From NCBI RefSeq assembly GCF_964275005.1, contig NC_092700.1, positions 16,276,617 through 16,340,616 of the forward strand: 64,000 nucleotides of DNA. Direction: 5' to 3'. Position numbers and translations under genes: made by a program. Positions within the stretch are counted from its first letter, which is position 1; the number at the start of each line of letters is the position of its first letter. Source of the stretch: Diadema setosum. Lineage: Eukaryota > Echinodermata > Echinoidea > Diadematoida > Diadematidae. The notes beneath the pieces are model-generated. The model had not been told where the DNA came from and made no database searches. It was given only the letters and a program-made list of their open reading frames with translations. Below are positions 28,901-43,000 of the stretch, in pieces.

Positions 28901-31275
28901 TTTACCTCTCCCTTCAATATATGAGATTATAGTGTAGCAAGACAATGTCAAGAGTCAGGGAAATGAGTGATAAATAAAAATATGTACAACTTTAAGTAAT
29001 CACACGAAAAATATCAACAATCAACGAATTAGCCCATGTCTAATCCTAGGGTCTACGGATTGACTTATCAGCTCATCACAGTTAAATGTAGGCACACTAG
29101 AACATATTTCTTCTCTCTCTATACTTTTTTTTTTCTTATCTCGTCAAAGGAATGTGTGTCCACAAAGAACATATTTCTTCTTTTTTTTTACAATAATTTA
29201 GTTATTGCATTTCTCTTTGTTTAGCACCTTTTGATTTAGTCATTCATGAACCTTGTGCTGATATCGGTCAATGTCATAGAAATGCCATAGTTGTGATGGA
29301 ATTTTCTTTAATTCACATGACAAAGCAAGGGATTTTTTTTTCTTTAGTGTTAGTTTTTCCTTTTTTTTTTCTCACACACATAACCATAAATACAATTTCT
29401 TATGCTTGTGTGCAATCAATATGATCTATTTCAAAAGTGCGAACATTGAGTACAACATATCTCCAGGTTGCTACAACTAGCACTACGTAACATGGCAACC
29501 ACACTTTCACATTAAATATGAGTATTACGCAGCGTACCCACAGCTCGGCAAATTTTTTAAATACTGGCATCATTTTTGATTGTTCATGAAAAGCAAACAG
29601 CCATATCCCGTTTTTTTCTTAATTTTTCAACTGTTTCATGGAATGCCTCCAAAGGTCAAAGGTTATGCGTGAGAAAGACCGTGTGATTGATTACATAACT
29701 CTTTGGTACATATCAAAATATTCACTACTCTGCACCTCCTACCTACCCCTCTATCTACAGCCTGGTGAGCAGGAGTGACAAAAGAGAAGAGAAAAAGCAC
29801 TGTGTTTAAACAGCAGTTTTGGGAGAGCATTCGTGCCTACGGAAACGAACAAATTCATCAGCGGTCTGCAGCGTAGCATCTGTCTGGCCGACTTGCTACA
29901 GGCATCCACTAGTGGTCGCTTCATTTCGGTAATTTCACATTCAAGCACCATGGCGGCCCATTTCCTGCACAGGGGCGCACAAGTGCACCATGCCCCCCAC
30001 AGCGCACAGATATTGCACCGCACAGAGTCGTTTCGAGGCCTCTGACTGCAACGACCAATGCCCCATCAAAACCATTTCAGCACATGCAACACACCAGGGC
30101 TATGTAATGGTTGCACGTACAGAAGTATCCCTCCCTTATTTGGGTTCATATCCCAGATATGTCCATCTCTGGCGAATGGAGACAAAAAGGTGAAGCTACT
30201 CAAGGCTCCGAAACTCAAGACAGACTATGGGATGAGTGATGTTTTAAACGCACTCCTCATAAGCTTCCTTCTTTTCAGCATTCCAGCTCGCATTTCATCT
30301 CGCTTCTAGTCATAAATGATGGCAAGGTGAAACAAAGGACGCTACCTTGGCATAATTTGCAATGAGAGAAAGAGACAATTAAGTTCTTTTGAGTCAATGC
30401 TGCATGGTGGATAAAAATACATGTGACAAAGTCATACCATCTTTCTTAATACCATACAGTGACCATCAACTCAAGATGCCCTGGTCATAGTATACAAAAG
30501 AAGTTGCCAACGGTAACAAGAGGATTCGTGACTTCAGTGTCATTAATCCTGCCTTGGAAGATCATGTTGCTCTTCATTTATTCCGCTCTCATCAAATTTT
30601 GGAGATTTCTTCTTTCTTTTCGTTTAATCTAATATCTTATTCCAACATGCTTGTTGTCATTTTCCTCACATATCATATTATTGGGTTCCATGTGTTGAGC
30701 AGCGCTGTGAAACAAAATGAAGTAAAATACAACTTTGAAATGCAAATGCCTGCGAATAGCTACAAACTGGCAAAGTAGAAAAGAAACGAATCTCGCGATC
30801 AGTGCACTTGTTGGCAATCTGATATGGTAAATGAGGTATCTTTATTCCGAGGCAGAATCATACTTTTCATTTAGGAAGATCTAGGACAGCTTTTTCTTTC
30901 AGATGTTGTCTGGATTTCTCAGAGATTGTTCTCATTTCTTCTTCTTTTTTGTTGTTGTGAAGAACACAGAAAATTCAGAGGGAGGTTTGGCAGCACTTGG
31001 CAAAGCTTTCCTCAGCTACGAGTTCTTGTAAGCAGCGACACAATAAAGAGCTCATGAGTTTCTTCATTGCAATTCTATGAAGATGAAGAAGGAACCACTG
31101 GAAGTCTTGATTGCTCTGTGAATTCCACACTTTGTTCGGCACACGTAGAACGCCTCTCTACCCAAAGTTTCATTTCTACAGCACACTTGTCATAGCATCA
31201 CAATTTCTGAGAAGATTTTACCAATAAGCGTACTGACCATTATGCTCCTCATACTGAACATGACTCTGCCGAGAC

Positions 31276-31340
31276 AAGAATTGAACCCTAGCTCCTTCAC
31301 TACACCTTGCAAGCTCAACAACCACTAGGCCATTAGGTGT
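31276..31340 (-). repeat. tRNA-related SINE-like segment
   Basis: On the minus strand it contains TGGCCTAGTGG, matching a pol III A box, and GGTTCAATTC, matching a B box, about 35 bases apart. A tRNA cloverleaf does not close properly (no clean acceptor stem), so this is a SINE head or decayed tRNA derivative and not a tRNA gene. Confidence 0.45.
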
Positions 31341-34300
31341 TCAGTAGGGGTTCTCTAGCAAAAACAGTGACGAAGTAGTAAGAACGAACAAACGGGTAAA
31401 AGATGTTTTGGCTGTTTGGTGTTTTCGTTTGAAAGATACTCCTGCTCACCAATCAAAATATACAATCAGAACTGCTACATTTAATCTTATTTTTGTCATA
31501 CACTGATTTCATTTTCTGTTTATGTGCCACACGTGACTAAAAGTAGGCATATCATGGTATTCACAAAAATTCCAGAGCTCTTGATTGTTTTTATTTCATT
31601 AGAAAAAAAAAGATACTATATACAACAGCATAACCAGGCAGCTGGAAACGAATCACATACATCCAAGAAGAGACACGTTAGATTACATGTGTACAATTTG
31701 TGCAGTTAGAAATGGCTACCAGTATTAATTGTCACTGTGTATAACACACACACCAGGCAGCTTTCCTACAGTCTAGGATGTACAATATTTCAGTTTGCCT
31801 CACTTTATTGTTACAACATCCTCCTCAAATAAGAAAAGCGCCCTCTACTGAGGTTAAGAGTGCTCCGTATCTGTCCTACAAACTTTTCACTCAGACACTC
31901 AAAGCAGTTTACAGGTGATTAAAAAAAAAAACAACTATACACATAATCTATCAATTCACACAAGCTAATTTACAAGAGTTTTTCACTACTTTGGTGAGTT
32001 TGTTTTGTTTTTTTCTGAGGTGAGCTGTGGCATTTTCAGTTTAGAAATTCTGTGATCTAACTTTGGTGACTAGGGAACCACTCTCTGACAAAGGTGATGC
32101 TACTCAGAATTCTGTCGGATTTGGTATTGCAGCCAACAACCAAAAAAGAAAAAACAAAGAAAGAACAAAGCTAAAATATAAATACTTATTGAACCGATGA
32201 TTCAAACAAAGATCACAACCATGATCTAACTAAACAACATCATGACAGCATTTCTGGGTCTGGCATATACGTATACTGCAACATGTTTGTGCTAGCTACT
32301 GAAAGTCGGCTGATTAAATTTGATATACACAAATCTACTTTCTGCATGCCATGCGCCGTGACCGATACTTCAGTCTGAATAACACTGAAAGAAGCAAAAA
32401 ACAAGGTGGATAACAATGCATATATTATGTCGTGTACTCGCATGAACGGGACCGCAGCAATGGCTAATCATCTTGTACCAATCCCATCCATTGCCATGGT
32501 AACGGATGCCAAATAAGTTACTATTCGTGTAACTCCTACATAACGGTGAGGTCTCAATGCACACCACACTTTTCACACATGAAGTGCTCTTTACAAAAAT
32601 TACACTGAAATACTGACAAAGTAACGACGACTCAAATAGCTTTTCTTTGGGCTTTTTAACAGTACACACCTCCACTAATAACACAAAAGACGCCTTACAT
32701 GTATATCAGCATGGCTTTACATCTGGTTCACCTACCAAAAGTTGTCCAGAGGCAGTGTCGACTCTACCACACTGCAAACAATTAAACATTCACAGCAATG
32801 GAAATCAAGGGAAATACACAAAATGTCACACACATTATCTTTAATACTTGCACAATAAGAAAATACCCTTAATGGCGTTTTCGCCGACAATACTCAACTC
32901 CAGCTACTAATCATGACTCACGTGCAGACTACGGGGGCGCTCTCTGCTTTTGTGCTCATATTCCGCTTGTCTCCGACTTTGCTACAGCGAACAAATTTCG
33001 TGTTGTAGAATCACTAAGCAAAACATCATTCACTGCACATGCCCTCACCCGACAAAATGAAAAATCTTTAATGGAGATAAGATGAACGACTCAAATGTGT
33101 CTACGTAGAAACGAGGGTTCCACTTGTGCCCCTTTTTCTAAAGACTTGTCAAAAACAAATGCAATTTACCGTAGTTGTAACCACCAGAGGCACCTGGACG
33201 ACATTCAATCATCCTTGAGAAATCTAATAGTTATTGCTGCAGTCGTTGCAATTACTAGTACATTTTAATCACAACGGGTGTGTTTGTTACACTGTGATGC
33301 CCGCACTCTGACAAGTAGTATCCTGGGTGTTAGACTAATCATTTTGTATAGTCCACTGAAGAACATCAGCCAAAATAAGACAAGCTAGTAACTTTTTGCA
33401 CGACAGTCCCAAGTGCTCAGTCACTCATCTCCTTTCCTTGTTTTGTTTTTCCTCCTTCCGGGTAGTCAAGGTGTGATTTGAACAGAAACTATGCTCTTAT
33501 CCATTATTTCTTCTAGCAAATGTTTTGACACAAAATCACTGTAACACATCGCGTTAACAGATTTGCAGCAGTTGATGTAGATGAATGACAAGAGGTTGCA
33601 CTATTTTCATACAAATTGTTTACAATGAAGCCTTTTTAATTATTGCAAGAGGGAAAAATGTTCTTTGAAATTACTGAAACTTGCCTAGCACTCTTAAACT
33701 TACGGGGATCTGAAGTAGTCGCAGAGTGTTTGCATATACATTGTACCAGGATGCGGTGAATTGTGAGTGAGGATAAAATGTCTAATAGGATAGAGGGAAA
33801 TTTCCAACAATTTGACTTCTTGCAACAAAATCATTGAAACTAATGCAGACAGACATCTCACAGTGAGAAGAAAGCTTGGTGATTCAGCGATGGTCGGCAT
33901 ATCACGTTGAACTAAGTGACACATTTCAGAGAGTACACCCAATAGTCTTTTAATGAGTCATGCTCTGTACACAGAATTGCTTTCTGGAGAAAGTATATAT
34001 AAATACATCATAAAGTTGAGGGGGGGGGGGGAATATGAAAAATATATAGTACATCAAGCATATAAATGTTTGTGCTCCATTTCAAATCACATAAAAGCGC
34101 ATAATCATGGCATCTACAATGGGGGGAAAAAAAACTCAATCAGATAAAAGTTATATATGGAATGAAGACCAAAAGATGACAATATAAAAATCCCATTTGT
34201 GTTGCTAACATTCAAGCCCTTTGGTACTTTATACGTTTAGCTAGTAGTAACCCAAGCTAGTTCGCGGATGGTAGATATGGTACTTCTTTGAGCAAATCCA

Positions 34301-34687
34301 TTCCGACAGCAGCATGCACTGTACATACGCACCTACAGATAAATGTTGGAGTTTAACAGGTTTCAAGATTTTGCGCAATTGCAGCATATTCCAACATACA
34401 TGTAGTTGATAAATACCATTCATAAGAGTGGAGACTACACATGGCTCACAAATGCATCAGGATACAATGTAATCATATGAGAGACGGGCCTTGCAAATGT
34501 ATAAGAAATCAAGTTATATCACACAATTCATCAAAAGATGTTCAATTTTCCATTTCCCTCTAGTGCCAACAGCTCTTCACTATACACTCAGTCCCAAAAT
34601 AAACAACTTGCAAAAGAGAAGGGTGGTTAAATTGTCAATCACGATTCAAAATCATTTTGGTATGAATCACTGGAGAACAAAAAGCAT

Positions 34688-34688
<1 letters not shown>

Positions 34689-34718
<30 letters not shown>
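34689..34718. repeat. (CA)n microsatellite
   Basis: About 28 bases of pure CA repeat, probably within the AGO 3' transcribed flank. Confidence 0.9.
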
Positions 34719-34722
<4 letters not shown>

Positions 34723-34887
34723 TACACTTGACAAGAAATTATATCAGATGAAAAATTCAAAGCACTCTGGAATATGTGTGGAAGATCAAAAGCCAAGAAG
34801 GTTTTAGTTTGAGAGTCAATTTTGTGCGAATCACTATAATGGAAAGAGCCACACTTCATAGTCCCAGTATTCACAAATGCTTACCAT

Positions 34888-35275
34888 ATACACCTGTGTG
34901 TCTGGTGCACACACTGTCTCTCACACGTGCCTCATCTGGCATAAACACTGTGTCTTGCACACACGGTGTCTGACACCCAAAGTGTGAAGATTAACACCGT
35001 GTTTGGCACAAACGCTACATCGTAGATCTAGCAAACACTGTCTGGTACCCACACTGTGTCCTTGCAATTATAAGCACTGCCTAGTAGACACACAATGGAT
35101 CTAGGAAACCATGTACCTGCCACATACATTGTGTCTGGTAAACACTATAACACGCACTGTGCCAAGCAAACACTGTGTACAGCAAACACACTCTGCTTGG
35201 TTTAAACTGTCATGTTGTACACGCTGTATCTAGCACACACTGTGTCTGGTAAACAGGTATTGGGCAAACATTGTT
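34888..35275. repeat. Degenerate ACACTGTGTCTGG tandem repeat
   Basis: At least a dozen diverged copies of a unit near AAACACTGTGTCTGGCAC, spaced about 20-30 bases apart (AACACTGTGTCTTGCAC, AACACCGTGTTTGGCAC, AACACTGTCTGGTACC, ACACTGTGTCTGGTAAAC). The unit is partly self-complementary (ACACnGTGT). Located 1.7-2.1 kb beyond the AGO stop. Confidence 0.65.
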
Positions 35276-36722
35276 ACAAGGGGGAAATGGAGCTAAACTA
35301 GACAAAAATTGCTTTGCTCACACTTAATACCATATCAGACAGCCTTGGAACCATATTTCCTGGAACACCAGAGCAAAAATAATATTCCTGCTATTCAGCG
35401 ATATGCATGCTCAGAAACAGCATCCTACGAACCATTAAAAAAAAAACAATTTAAAACAGGGCTGGCAATTTTAATTTGACACATATCTCGCTAAAAATAA
35501 ACAAGCAGATACTATTGAAAGAAAAAAAAAGCACCTAGACTTTACAATGCATGTAAGAAGTATCCTGATGTTGGAAGTAATTTCTGATTTTATCTGAAAT
35601 TCAATATGACAAAAAGGGACTACCAGTACATTCTTTATCACCGAATATTGTTACATACAGCTAGGAGAAACATATTTAAAAGTAATGGGGAACACTCGTA
35701 CAAAACATGCAGTAGCCAGGTTCATTTTGGTGTTTGTTTTCTAATGAATTTGTAATGATCTACCCTTCTATACTTTACCAGTCAGCTGCTAACGTCACCT
35801 GAAAAAATTGCCATATTTGACACAGTTATGATGAATTACCTGCTGGTTAGCCACGTAGTGAGTAATATGACAGTCTAGTTGAGATAAGCGAATTGAGAGA
35901 CAAATATGCTTCTCCCACACTGCAAATATATGCAGAGCACAGTCCCATACACCAGGGTGCTCGATGATGTAAAGGCTACTGTAAAATTGACTTTCATCTC
36001 AACGACATATGAAAAATAGACTCACTTTTATCACATTTTCTAAATCTATATGTATATCCTTTCACATTGGAAACATTACGTGATACACTACAAATAGACC
36101 TAGTTGACAGTGTCACTGGCAATACTTTCCGAGTTCCTTACATCAATACTCCGTGTGGACTTGACACACCTACAGAAACACACAAATCATTGCTCTCACG
36201 AGTCATATTAGCCATCTTGTCACAACTACTTGAGATCTGTCTTAATAGCAGTGTTGACTTGCCTAGCTCTGATTCGTAATTTATTCGTGACATTGTCTCT
36301 TTCCCGAGCTTACAAATCTTCAGAAGCATCTACATCTCGGGAACACCAATACTTCATAAGAGCAAGTAACGTAGATCAAAACACAGACCTACGTGGGCTA
36401 ACGTATGCCACAGCTTTCCGGTACGGAAGTAATATAACAATGCGACTCTTCTGTAACTATAGACAGACTTAAGTGAAGAGAAAAGCAAGAATAAAGGGAT
36501 GGTGAGATTATGCCCTACTACAGAGCTGGCAGATGTATTATTTTTGTGACGACTCAACTTTACAGTGAATACCACCCTTCCGCGACAACAAGGAACACGA
36601 CGGTGTCGACAAAAACAACAAGAAAAATGCTACAGAATGCATATTATGTGTGCTTGGTACATTTACTAGGTGAGATATGAAATGGGAAGAAGAAGAGTAA
36701 AAAGTGCACATTCATGCCACCA

Positions 36723-36728
36723 TTTATT
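36723..36728 (-). terminator. Candidate proximal AGO poly(A) signal
   Basis: AATAAA on the minus strand about 240 bases after the AGO stop. It is the nearest hexamer I see; other hexamers further along would allow much longer 3' UTRs. Not decisive. Confidence 0.35.
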
Positions 36729-36963
36729 TCGTGTTGTGCGACGTGAACGTGGTGTCATCTTTGACTAAATCTGGCAATAATATAATATCCCGGGCTCCAC
36801 CTCATCTCGTCAGCAATTGCTGTGGCCCGTCTTCTGTCTTGTTTTGTTTTTTCAAAAATTCTGTTTAGATGCTTGCCATGATATTTTCTCTTGCCGAGAT
36901 GCCCCCTGCTAGGCTGCCATGTGCCTACGCATCGCCCTCTGCGACCTCCGACCTCCGACAAGC

Positions 36964-37075
36964 TCAGGCAAAGTACATGACCTTGAGCGTGTCGTCGTGG
37001 ACCTTGATCGCCATGGCCATCTCCTTCTGAGTCCTGCCGAAGCCGTCCCTTCCATGGTGGCTGCCGTCCCCGCCA
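36964..37075 (-). CDS. AGO: AGO terminal coding exon
   Basis: Begins after CCTCCCAG and encodes [20 protein letters not shown], then [14 protein letters not shown] and TGA. The first base completes a Ser codon from the previous exon. The Gly/His linker is variable in the family; the MYFA end is invariant. It is separated from the rest of the gene by an 8.3 kb intron. Confidence 0.95.
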
Positions 37076-40000
37076 CTGGGAGGGGAAAGAGGAAAGAGGA
37101 ACCGAAAGCAACGAATTAGCATTCAACAAACAGATTGGGCAACTCAACATCATAGAAAAATTACCGAATGGAGGAGGGGGGGGGGGGGGAGGTAAGGAGA
37201 GAGAAGAAGAGAAAGACAGAAAGAGAAGGAAACATATCAAAATGAAATCATCCACCATCAGCAGAGAACTAGGAGGGGTATTAGAGGAAACCAAACTCAG
37301 TTTTAATAATTTTTGTGGCAAAGGCTGGGAGAATCTTTCATGAATTAGGAGTTAGTGCCAATTCGAACAAAATTAGGCCAACAAACAAGGAAGTAAGGGT
37401 AGCAAGTAATCAAAATTTTATCAACTTGAAGACAATTCTCCGGTTAAATTCTACACATAAGTACCTAAGACTGATTTTTTTATGTTTCCTCATTTTCATG
37501 GTCTAATTTCAGGGCATGGCAAGGAGGATACAGCACTGGAAATCACAAGAAGAGTGGAAATATGACATTATTTCATGTCACACATTGTCATAAAGTTGAC
37601 CGCTGCCCTCTAGTGATAGCCACACTTCAAAAAAACACGCTCTGAATTGTCCTTGTTGGCTGCCTGTGTTTCTTTACAGTTTTTATAAATAATTCACATT
37701 TTGCTCACTTCATATTGACTCTTGGTGTACGTGGTGAGTTTTCAGCCAGAGCCTTATTCATATTGAGGTGAATTTCTACTTAACTGTAGTCGTCCTCAGC
37801 AAGAGACTTATAATGAACATTGAGTCCAAGTAACCACATTTTTGTGGTTTCGTGTGGTATCTTTTTTTGAGAGAGTTTTCATTTTTAACTGTCAGTGTTT
37901 CATTAGGTGGAGTAGAATGAATTTTCTTCCTTATCTCAAATCCACTGTTACATCTAAAGTGGCCTTGCTAATTTACAACATAATCAAGTTTGGGTTGCTA
38001 ATTTACAACAAAATGAAGTTTTGAACAGGTTACTGAAGGCTGACGAAGAAAGCTTGGCATGTTTTAAGCCGAGTGCATGCGTGCATAATGGGGTTAAGAG
38101 TCAAATGTAATTTGTCATGAGGAGTCTGGTTTCCATGTACCCCTCACACAGTGTTGCTGATGCTTTAACCCTTTCCATGCCAGGGACTTTGGACATTGTG
38201 TACGTTATGAGGTTTTCTGTTCCAATCGGCACTCAAAGCACATAAAGGGTAAATGCCACTGCCTACCGGAACTCGCAACTGATGGCATGTGAAGGGCGCC
38301 ATCTACGGTGCAATGGTTTGAATGAGTTGCAATGGAGAGCAGCGTCTGAATCATGCGCAAAATACAGCTCTATCTACAAACACATAGATGAACGTATGCG
38401 GCATCACTCTCTAAAGCTACTGGTATCTATGTATAACGTGGGAATGCTAAAGCAAGAAATGACCACTAAGATCTATCACAAAATGAAGCACATCACACAT
38501 CATATCTCTTCCAAAGAACAATTTTAAATCCACTCTATTTAAGAGTACTAAAATCAAATAGAACAGATCTCATTTCTTTTCAAAAATAATCATGTGTGTC
38601 AAAAATCTATTTCTTTCCGAACATGGTCAATTCCTTTTGCAAAATTGATCTAAAAGAATGTCAGTCTCAACCATATATTTTTCAATGAAATGAGTATTTG
38701 ACCAAAACAGCCACTGTTTGCAGCAGGGAGATCTGATCCCTGATAACACTAGTGTTCAAAGGATTGATGCCATATTTTGGCTGCATGAAACATTTAACAG
38801 TAAATCAATAGCATATACTGTATTTTCAAGTCAATTTATCTTGACTATATATCGGCAGAGTGTTCAGTGCTCTCCTGTATGTCCAACTGCTAACAGAATT
38901 AAACATACTACCATGAAACTCATTCCCACTGATGTGGTGGACTTTGTACAATGGATGTGCACTGGGCAAAATCAAAAACTTTCAGTAAAAATGTCAATGT
39001 CGTGAGCAGCTCAGCACGCCCTTGCTTTTTGATGTAAGGGCGGGATCTAACATTGCAGCCCAAGAGGAAAAATTAATTGTGTGCTTTGGGAAAACCGAGC
39101 TTAGACTTGGGTGTCTGCTCTCAACTTCCGTGGCATCACAACATAACTGACAATTGAGTAAATTCAAAACATGGTCAGGTGATTGTGGAATGGTGCTGGT
39201 TTGCGAATCTCATTGGTACTTTCAACAGCACTCGGCACAGAAATCAGTACCAAACTTGGAAGAAGGTGAAGATTGACAACATCTGTTATTTCACAACTAC
39301 TGTCCCTTTCAAATGATGGCAAAGAAAAAAGGACAACCCGAGTGTGAATGTGTCTAGACTACGTTTACACAAAAGCAAAAGTAAATTGTATTAGTATACA
39401 CAGAACACAAGACTAGTAGTACTTCAAACAGCTACAACTACAAGTACATCTATCAACTAGCTTTTAATTTTCATTCACAAAAATTTATGCATAAAAGTTG
39501 TGCAACTACACAGCGTAACACTCATGTACAATATGCGCTGAAAAAGCATGAACGCATTGTGGAATGTTGAACAAAGTGAATAACCAAACCAAGTCACTAG
39601 AAAAGAGCTGAGTTTTCCTTGCAAATGCATCAAAATGCACAATGAAGCTATCATACCCCACAAGCTAATCTAAATAAATGAAAAAATAACCACGTAGTTT
39701 GTTGATGTAGCATTATGTCCCCTTTTCAATTGATTTCAACTCCCAGAATCCATAACATATTTCTGTGGTTCTGTACTGTGTCTTCTTATGCTGTTTACTT
39801 TTCACTTTTTGTGTTTCATACGGTAGTATAGAGAAATCATATGTCATTTGAAATGTTGGCAAGGTTGTAGAATTTTCAATACTGGAATGATCACTGGTTC
39901 TTCAATTGGCAGCAAATTGAAGAAGAGTGAAAGCCCTCTTTCTCTCAAAATTTGGAAAATATTGTGAATTTCTTTTTAATTTTGAGCAAATTTAATGAAA

Positions 40001-43000
40001 CCGACGAGTTCCAAATAATCTTTCTCCAAAATGAAATATACAGAGAAATTCAAAGGTGCCAATTTACTGACAAGACAGTAATTTCTGAAAATGATGGGGT
40101 AACAGTGCTGAACTTCCTTTGTAAGTGATCACACTGGTCTATGAAGTTTCTCCATTTAAAGTCTAACTATGCTAAGGTGGTCTATGATATCGGCCTTTGC
40201 ACAGCCCATTCAGTTGGGAAGAAATAATCGCTTTTGGGGCAACAGAACCTTTGCTATCTTAAAGATGTCACAAGTTTAGGAGAGCGAAAAACATGACAGC
40301 CAAAGCACTATAACAAATGGGATTGCCTTTCCTTCAACATGCCATGGCGGTTTCATTTGGGGGCAAGGAAAGCTAGGATTCGGACAGGACATCACTTCAC
40401 TGATTATCTGACAATTAGTCCCATATAGTGATTTTCACCAAATTTGAGATACATGGTGTACAAGGTCCTGTTACCCTAGCATGGATATATGCTGTGTCCA
40501 GTCAGGCAATCTAACATCATTTAATTATACAACCACAACTCTGGCCAGACTACTACCTGAATGACTACACTCTATCACAACACCTTACAAAACGACCACA
40601 CATCAATATTAGCCTAGCTATGGTACATTGAGACTTCAACACACAGTGTTAATGAACAATTAAATGACATCTGTAAGAAATAACACAGAAACAACAACAA
40701 CAACAAAACAGAGACTATGTTAAAGTGTTGCTTGGCTACATGAACTGTGACTTTGTGTTCTTTCATGGCAGTGCCCAGACAATGGTAACATCACTTTGAT
40801 ACAGCGGTAGCAGCAGATGTGTTTCTTTTATGGATTGACTGGGAGCTGGCGGCAATATTGTACTAGCAGCCCTTTGTAAAAGCTGATCTTCCGACATTCA
40901 TATATAATTTTCTAATCTGTCTTATCAATTTGCTAAAAGCAGCTGCCTAACGGCTGAGTGACAAAGAGCAATTCTAAGAACTGCCATTTAGCAGACATGT
41001 GACCAACGTGTGATCAATTTAAAAACACTAGGAGGGATTTTAGGTCTTGCGATAAGCAGATTGTACATGTACAGTGCACTCCCATTATAAACCCTCCTGT
41101 AAAAACTCCCTTCACAAACACGGTAACAAAATTCTTGCTGCAACGAAATACAAATTCTGGTCCCAATATCACTGATTATATAATATCTTTGTATACTTCA
41201 CTGTTCTGCTTTCATGAAATTTTGATATAATGAAAGAAAACTGCCTGTCCTCAGGACTTCGTTGTAACAGGAGTCACCTATATCTATGAAACAGTGGTCA
41301 TTATAGACCACACCCTATTATCTTCCAGTGTGGACACTGATGGGAACAATCGTTGTCATGGAAACTCCTCCCTCCTACCGGAAGAGAGGTCCATTGGTCT
41401 CTTATTCATTGCTGAGGAAATAACTTTATATACAACCAGTGATTTGAGGTGCGGAAAGATGTGGATCCATAAGGTGATGTACCCAAGAGCTGCCTTGACA
41501 TTGATTGATCAGGATATATATTGCAAATGTTGGCAGGGTTCTCAAATGGCTGCACCACCTCAAGTCCAGAAGGAGAAAATGGATGAAAATTGCACGTTTG
41601 AGGGGAAGAAAACTCCTCACTGGGCTGATCACCACTCAAAGAAAATTCTATAAAGATATGATGTGTTACCACAAAGCCATGAAGCATTGATTCTACATCA
41701 AATCTTTCCCAGTCCCCACTACAAGGAGAGGTTTAGGTTAATGTGTAGAACAGATGATGAATACCAAACTGTCTACGACAGTGGTGTAAACATGAAGAAG
41801 AAAAAAACAAAACAGAAAGACCACTCCAGTAGTCAGGAGAGTGAACCATTGAAACAAGTCAGCAAAGTGTTTATGAAATGTGATAACAAATGTTAAACAA
41901 GAGGAGTGAGTACGAGAAAACACGGGTGGTTAAGAAGTGTTAGCCAAGTCCAAACAAAAAAAGAAACACTACAGAGAAAGCTGAGGTCTAGCTGCTAAGT
42001 AATTCTGAATGATTCCTCATCGTTATGAATGGCATGACTTTTGCAAAAAGAATGCCAGATAATAAACCCAAAATTTGCTGTGAAGACATGTTTTCCCCCT
42101 TTCTTTCTCGCTCTGTAAGGATTTTTTGTAAGAGTGCAAATTTTATATTTCATTATATGCATATAATTAGACGAACATTTAAAGAGTGGCTCTTACAAAA
42201 TTGTTTTGACCTAAAAAAACGAAGAAAAAAAAATGTATACACATATATAAAAAAAAAAAAAAACTCTGTATGTGAACTTTTTATGGCATGACTGAAAACT
42301 GCATGATAATAATTAAAAAAAAATACTGGATATTACAGGAATGAGATATCAGAGAATGTATACCAACATCTGTCTTTGTTGGTCAACAAACAAATTCATC
42401 TTGAAAATGGTCTTGAAACAAGGCTAATGGTTAATGGGCTTTTTCAATTGCTCAAGCGGCAATTCTGAATGGTAGACAAATGTGTAGATGTAGCATGAAC
42501 ATGTAGATTTAAAGTCCCTGTGGTGATACTGTAATATCGCAGAGAAAGAAAGTATTGAAATTACTAGGAAAACTCTTTTTTTTTTCTTTTCTTTTTTTTT
42601 TGCAAAATGTGTTTCTTGCAGGCTAATGTTAAAAAATAATAATAAAAATAAAAATGTGTAAGTGCCAAGAACAAACTCTTTTCAGTTCCATTTTTGACAG
42701 TCAAATCATTTTCAAGATGTTTGTAAACAGGAACAAAAAATATCACTTGTCCCACATATAAATACCTGCATATTGCAGTCTACTACATCTTATCAAAAAT
42801 ATAGAGCCATAGAAACTAGAATAGCAGTGGGATATAATTAATGGAAAGATATTTCATAAACACACCACTGCTTGTTATGAACAACAAAAACACAAGACAA
42901 ATATTCGGCAAATTCCTAGATCTCATCACTCCAGTTAGTTTTCAACATGATGACCAATGTACTCAACCTTGAATAACACACACTGAATTTCAAACAATAT

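Larger units (their letters stand above)
22133..36963. other. Convergent non-coding region between RPL19 and AGO
   Basis: About 14.8 kb in which I recognise no conserved protein. RPL19 ends toward it from the left and AGO from the right, so part is probably AGO 3' UTR, which is long in many animals. Contents: a G-run hairpin element (22617-23335), a MITE (23445-23634), a TGACC composite repeat (24808-25930), a SINE-like segment (31276-31340), AC tracts, and a degenerate tandem repeat (34888-35275). Open frames at 26707-27066 (+), 29751-30023 (-) and 36067-36279 (+) have no motif I know. Confidence 0.65.

Noticed and set aside
36067-36279. Plus-strand frame of 70 residues with protein-like composition
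   Set aside because: No motif recognised, no splice or promoter support, and it lies opposite the presumed AGO 3' UTR; left as an item to search.
36755-37321. Long 188-residue minus-strand frame around the AGO terminal exon
   Set aside because: It is the wrong frame through the last AGO exon plus intron; the correct frame gives the VMYFA end.
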